A stretch of DNA of 64,000 nucleotides from an uncultured Mycoplasmatota bacterium (GTDB lineage: Bacteria; Bacillota_I; Bacilli_A; RF39; UBA660). Positions 59,160-64,000 of this stretch are shown here, one piece after another; the first letter of the stretch is position 1, and every line of letters starts with the position of its first letter. The stretch is from NCBI GenBank assembly GCA_946403755.1, contig CAMJBC010000006.1:59434-123433 (forward strand). The letters run 5' to 3'. The notes under the pieces are model-generated. The model searched no databases. It saw only the letters and a program-made list of their open reading frames with translations, and was not told the origin of the DNA. A program made the position numbers and the translations under genes.

Positions 59160-61550
59160 ATGATAGAGTTAAAAAAATATTTTGATTACGTATTAGATAA
59201 TTATTTGTTACCTGAAAATGGTACATTTTCAAGTAATATGGAATACTACAAAGTGATAGTTAATAAAATACCTGAAGAAATAGGTAAACTTTTTGATAAT
59301 AGAAAATATAAGATATATGGTTCATGTGGAAAAGGAGCTAAGAGTGCATCACCATATATAGCTATATTAGATAGAAACATTACAACATCAACACAAAGGG
59401 GTATATATGTTGATTTTATTTTTAAGTCTGATATGTCTGGTTTTTATTTAACAATTGATCAAGGAATAACAAGTATTAAAGAAAAATATGGTAATAAAGC
59501 ATCGGAAGAAAAAGCTAAAAATGCGGCTAATTATTTTAGAAGTCTTGTTTCAGATCTTGGAATATTTAAAGCAGGATTAGTTTCTGTGCATATTAAAAGT
59601 GGTTCATTGGAAGAAGGGTATGAAAATGCAAGAGTAATTGCTAAATATTATGATGCAAAAAATTATAATAATGATGAAGTTGTTAATGACTTAAAAAATA
59701 TTATGCGAATATATGATGAAATAGTTGAAAAAATGAATGGAAAAAGTTATGAGGAAATAATTCAATCATTAGATGAAACAGATAAATCAGGAAAACAATA
59801 TTGGACTTATTCTCCTGGAGAAGGTGGATCTGAGTGGGATTATTGCGTTAAGAACAATAAAATGGTTATTGGGTTTGACCTAGTTGGGGATTTAACAAAA
59901 TATGATAGTAGAGATTCACTTGCAAATCAGTTAAGAAAAGTATATGGAAAAGAAAACCCTTATAATGATATAAGTGCATGTGATGATTTTGTAAATAAGT
60001 TAAAACCTGGTGATATAGTAATAGCAAAAATTGGGCAAAAACAATTATTAGGTTATGGAATAGTTAAAGATGATGAATATATTTATGATACTTCAAGAGA
60101 ACACTATAGAAGTATAAGAAATGTTGAATGGAAAATGATTGGTAAATGGGATTTACCTAATGAGTTAAAAGTAGCTCAAAAAACTTTAACAGATATTACA
60201 CCATATGGAAATTTTGTTAAAAAATTATTAAATATAATTGAAGGAGAAAATAATATGAATATAGACTCATGTGAATGGATAATACCAGCTAATCCAAAGT
60301 ATTATGATCATGATGGAGCTTTTGAAAAGTTTGGATTTATTGATTGGAGTCAACATGTTAACTTTAGTGTTGGAGACATAGTATATATTTATTCTGGTGC
60401 ACCTGAAAGTAGATTAACCGCTATAACATCAGTAGAAAAAACTGATATGTCTTTTTCTGAAAAGGTAGATGATTCTGAATTTTATAAAGCAGATGATTTA
60501 GAAAACAAAAATCAAAATAGAGATAGATTTGTAAGATTAAGAATTATAAATAAACTAGATGATCCAAGACTTAATTATGATAATTTAGCAAAGCATGGTT
60601 TAAATTCAAGACCTCAAAGTGCACTTAGAGTTACAAAAGAGTTATCAAATTACATAAATGGTATTATTAATGGAAATGATATTGATGAGTATTCGAAAGA
60701 TGATTTCTTAAAAGAAGTATTTATTAGTTCAGAGAAGTATGATTCAATTGTTTCTATTTTAGAAAGAAAAAATAATATAATTTTGGAAGGAGCTCCTGGT
60801 GTTGGTAAAACATTTATAGCTAAGAGACTTGCATATTCATTAATTGGAAGAGAAGATAGTTCTAAAATAAAACTAATTCAATTCCATCAAAATTATTCAT
60901 ATGAAGATTTTATTGAAGGTTATAGGCCAACAGAGAATGGTTTTAAGTTAGAAAAAGGTATTTTTTATAACTTCTGTGAATGTGCAAGGAATGATCCAGA
61001 AAATGATTATTATATGGTTATTGATGAGATAAATAGAGGAAATTTATCTAAAATATTTGGTGAATTATTAATGTTAATAGAATGTGATAAGCGTGGAGAT
61101 AAAAACAAATTAACATTAGCTTATTCAAAAGAAGAATTTTATGTTCCAGAAAATCTATATATTATAGGATTAATGAATACAGCTGATAGATCTTTAGCAT
61201 TAATTGATTATGCTTTAAGAAGAAGATTTTCATTTATTAGAATAGAACCTGCGTTTGATAATAAATTATTTATTGATGAATTTAATAAAAAGTTTGATGC
61301 AGAATTTGATTCACTAATTGAAATTATAAAATCAATTAACAATGCTATTGAGCATGATAAATCATTAGGATCTGGTTTTGAAATTGGACATAGTTATTTC
61401 TTACCAAAATTAAAGGATGAAAAAGGTAACAAAAAAACTCTTGAAGATATAGTAAAATTTGAAATCATTCCTCTACTTGAAGAGTATTGGTATGATGATG
61501 AGGATACTTTAATTAAATGGAAGGATAGTTTAACTGGGTATTTTAAATGA
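59160..61550 (+). CDS. mcrB: McrB-type restriction AAA+ GTPase with MrcB-N (DUF3578)-like, PUA/EVE-like and EVE domains
   Basis: N-terminal YKIYGSCGKGAKSASPYIAILDRNITTSTQRGIYVDFIF; EVE CEWIIPANPKYYDHDGAF; Walker A ILEGAPGVGKTF; MNTADRS. Confidence 0.9.
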   Translation: MIELKKYFDYVLDNYLLPENGTFSSNMEYYKVIVNKIPEEIGKLFDNRKYKIYGSCGKGAKSASPYIAILDRNITTSTQRGIYVDFIFKSDMSGFYLTIDQGITSIKEKYGNKASEEKAKNAANYFRSLVSDLGIFKAGLVSVHIKSGSLEEGYENARVIAKYYDAKNYNNDEVVNDLKNIMRIYDEIVEKMNGKSYEEIIQSLDETDKSGKQYWTYSPGEGGSEWDYCVKNNKMVIGFDLVGDLTKYDSRDSLANQLRKVYGKENPYNDISACDDFVNKLKPGDIVIAKIGQKQLLGYGIVKDDEYIYDTSREHYRSIRNVEWKMIGKWDLPNELKVAQKTLTDITPYGNFVKKLLNIIEGENNMNIDSCEWIIPANPKYYDHDGAFEKFGFIDWSQHVNFSVGDIVYIYSGAPESRLTAITSVEKTDMSFSEKVDDSEFYKADDLENKNQNRDRFVRLRIINKLDDPRLNYDNLAKHGLNSRPQSALRVTKELSNYINGIINGNDIDEYSKDDFLKEVFISSEKYDSIVSILERKNNIILEGAPGVGKTFIAKRLAYSLIGREDSSKIKLIQFHQNYSYEDFIEGYRPTENGFKLEKGIFYNFCECARNDPENDYYMVIDEINRGNLSKIFGELLMLIECDKRGDKNKLTLAYSKEEFYVPENLYIIGLMNTADRSLALIDYALRRRFSFIRIEPAFDNKLFIDEFNKKFDAEFDSLIEIIKSINNAIEHDKSLGSGFEIGHSYFLPKLKDEKGNKKTLEDIVKFEIIPLLEEYWYDDEDTLIKWKDSLTGYFK

Positions 61551-62602
61551 TAAAAGTTGATAATAAAGTTAAAAATATTTATTATATGCTTTGTTATTCT
61601 TTTTATGGTGAAAAATTAGATGAAAAGGATGAAGACAATTTAGGTGATGAAGCTTTTGAAAACATTTATAATCTTTTTTCATTATTGTTATGTATGCTTT
61701 TAAAAAAACAAATTAAGAAGGGAATACATAAGGATTACAATTATTATATTAATGAGACTAATATTGTTAGAGGAAAAATAAATATAAATGAAACAATAAA
61801 ATCTCATATTTTTACAAATAAAAGAATAGTTTGTGAATATGATGAATATGATGAAAATTGTTTATTAAATGAAGTGATAAAAACAACAATGCATTTTTTA
61901 ATAAAATCTTCAAAAATAGGATCTAATACAAAAAGTGAATTAAAAAGAATGCTTCTATATTTTTCAAAGGTAGATACGATAGAAATAAAAACTATAAAAT
62001 GGGATCAAATAAGATTTAATAGAAATAATATTTCAAACAAATATATTGTTGATTTGTGTAAATTAATATTAAATGAATTAATTGTAAGTGATAAGAATGG
62101 TAAGAATAAATATAAAGAATTCTTAGATGATACGGCTGTTAGTTCAATTTATGAAAGATTTATTAGAGCTTATTATAGAAAACATTATCCATTCTTTAAT
62201 TCATCATCTAGAAGAATAAATATAAATCCTAATAATATAAGTAATATACCTACTTTAAAGACAGATATTACATTAGAGTATGAAGGTAGAATGCTAATAA
62301 TAGATGCAAAATTCTATAACAAAATTCTTAATAATGGAATATTTGGTAGTCAAATAATATCAAACGATCATTTAAATCAAGTTTTTGTATATGTAGATAG
62401 TCAAGATCCATTAAAAAAAGGTCATATTAAAGGCATGTTATTATATGCTCAAACTATAGATGAACCTACAATAGATATTAAATATTCTATGATCGGTCAT
62501 GATATTTTTATTAAAACGCTTGATATGAATTCAGAATGGAGTAGTATTACATTAAAATTAAATAATATAGCAGATTGTTTTATTGAAGATAAATGGAATT
62601 AA
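61547..62602 (+). CDS. mcrC: McrC-like PD-(D/E)XK nuclease subunit
   Basis: YMLCYSFY...LKTDITLEYEGRMLIIDAKFY; 4-bp overlap with mcrB. Confidence 0.87.
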   Translation: MIKVDNKVKNIYYMLCYSFYGEKLDEKDEDNLGDEAFENIYNLFSLLLCMLLKKQIKKGIHKDYNYYINETNIVRGKININETIKSHIFTNKRIVCEYDEYDENCLLNEVIKTTMHFLIKSSKIGSNTKSELKRMLLYFSKVDTIEIKTIKWDQIRFNRNNISNKYIVDLCKLILNELIVSDKNGKNKYKEFLDDTAVSSIYERFIRAYYRKHYPFFNSSSRRININPNNISNIPTLKTDITLEYEGRMLIIDAKFYNKILNNGIFGSQIISNDHLNQVFVYVDSQDPLKKGHIKGMLLYAQTIDEPTIDIKYSMIGHDIFIKTLDMNSEWSSITLKLNNIADCFIEDKWN

Positions 62603-62614
62603 TGGAGAGTTAAT

Positions 62615-63808
62615 ATGAACGAAAAAATGAATAAAAAACCTGTAATTGTATCTAATGGAAAAATTAGTAAATTAAATAAAGTATTATTAAATAGTAATAC
62701 TTTTAAAGAAAGCTGGTTACAAGAAGTATTGTATAATGAACCATCATTACTTCCAACAAATGAAATTGATAGTTCTTTTGCTAATTTAATACCAATAGGA
62801 AGAGAAATACCTGTTGATTCTGGATTCATTGATAATTTTTATATTAGTTCAAAAGGATATCTTGTAATTGTGGAAACTAAATTATGGAGAAATCCTGAAT
62901 CAAGAAGAGAAGTAGTAGGACAAATACTTGATTATGCAAAGGATGTTCAAAATTTCGATTACGAAGATCTAAATAACATTTATAAACAAAATCATAATAA
63001 TAAAAATTTATTTGATGAATTTGTAAATAGAAATTATTATTCGAAAGATGATGAAGCTAGTTTTATAGATATTGTCTCAAAAAATATTTCTACTGCAAGA
63101 TTCTTATTGATGATTGTTGGTGATGGAATTAGAGAAGGGGTAGAAAAAATGGTTTCTTTCTTAAATAGCAATCCAACAATGCAATATAGATTTGCCTTAT
63201 GTGAATTGGAAGTTTACAATTTACCAAATGGTGAAAGGTTGGTAATTCCTAATCTAACATTAAAAACAAAAATAGTAGAAAGAGGAGTTCTAAGAGTTGA
63301 AAATAATAATATCACATATGTAAATAATGAAATTGAGGATAAAAAGCAATCATCTAGCGATAGAAGTAAATATTCAAGTGCCAATTATTTATCATTGGAT
63401 GAATGGATAGAAAAGAAATTAAATAATAAAAAATTAGAAAATAAAATACGTGATTTTATCCAAGATATTGAAGACAGTAATATGATTTATACTATTGGAA
63501 CATCGGATCTTAATATAAAATTAAAATTACCACAATATAATAAAAAAATGGGTGTATTTATGCTTTTCGGAGGAGGACAATTTGTAGGTTTTCAACCATC
63601 AGAATTTTATAATTATTTAGAAACATATAATTATTCAAAATCATTTGCCGATGAATTATTAGAAGGGCTAAAAAAATATTTATCAGATAATAATAAGCAT
63701 AAACCATATGAGAACATAAAAGGGTATTATTATATTGATTTAGAAGTGTTTTTGAATAACAAAGATGATGTATTATCTTTAGTTGAAAAGTTTATAGCTA
63801 ACTTATAA
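62615..63808 (+). CDS. PD-(D/E)XK nuclease-like protein
   Basis: GFIDNFYISSKGYLVIVETKLWRNPESRREVVGQILDYAKD. Confidence 0.72.
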   Translation: MNEKMNKKPVIVSNGKISKLNKVLLNSNTFKESWLQEVLYNEPSLLPTNEIDSSFANLIPIGREIPVDSGFIDNFYISSKGYLVIVETKLWRNPESRREVVGQILDYAKDVQNFDYEDLNNIYKQNHNNKNLFDEFVNRNYYSKDDEASFIDIVSKNISTARFLLMIVGDGIREGVEKMVSFLNSNPTMQYRFALCELEVYNLPNGERLVIPNLTLKTKIVERGVLRVENNNITYVNNEIEDKKQSSSDRSKYSSANYLSLDEWIEKKLNNKKLENKIRDFIQDIEDSNMIYTIGTSDLNIKLKLPQYNKKMGVFMLFGGGQFVGFQPSEFYNYLETYNYSKSFADELLEGLKKYLSDNNKHKPYENIKGYYYIDLEVFLNNKDDVLSLVEKFIANL

Positions 63809-63882
63809 AAATAATTCCACATACATTTCTACATACACAAACATATGTATTTTAATAAACTTTTATAAATTTTAAAAAACAA

Positions 63883-63911
63883 AAAAAGTCCGAAATTACG
63901 GGCTTTTTTGA
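63883..63911. terminator. hairpin terminator at right edge
   Basis: AAAAAAGTCCG aaatta CGGGCTTTTTT. Confidence 0.75.
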
Positions 63912-64000
63912 TGATATCGTATTGAAAAAAACTTGCCAAAAACGAACCCCCTGAAGAGAGCAATTTGTCTATTTTTTGTCTATTCGTATCGATATTTGAG

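Overview
AT-rich, gene-dense bacterial window using the standard bacterial code (TGA acts as a stop, TGG as Trp). It probably comes from a low-GC Firmicutes/Mollicutes-like gut lineage; that assignment is inference from composition and gene style. The left ~27 kb is mostly housekeeping: 3' part of ligA, a HerA/DUF853-like ATPase, tRNA-Gly(TCC), rplI, dnaB, rlmH, ung, an orphan pduL, and several lineage-specific unknowns. The middle ~25 kb is accessory: a 1533-aa InlB-repeat/Big2/LamG-like/beta-helix surface protein; a TPT-linked esterase; a tightly packed four-gene cassette (radical SAM, degenerate HIT-like, transglutaminase-like plus phosphoribosyltransferase fusion, NADAR-like); a four-copy repeat protein; two lipoproteins; and a SipW/TasA-type export locus that includes a secreted Hint (intein/hedgehog-like) protein. 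The right ~12 kb is a defense island: DUF3800, a DUF2075 N-terminal remnant, type I R-M (hsdM/hsdS/SseB-like/hsdR), a small membrane protein, McrB with stacked reader domains and a likely internal start, McrC, and a PD-(D/E)XK nuclease. The strongest candidates for an undescribed system are the radical SAM/HIT-like/TG-PRTase/NADAR-like cassette and the SipW-linked Hint protein. Non-coding signals include an orphan structured sRNA candidate, a G8 tract in a ribosome-binding site, a terminator-like leader before DUF3800, and terminator-to-extended -10 promoter fusions. No CRISPR array or rRNA was seen. All family assignments are from reading translated sequence; no database search was run.
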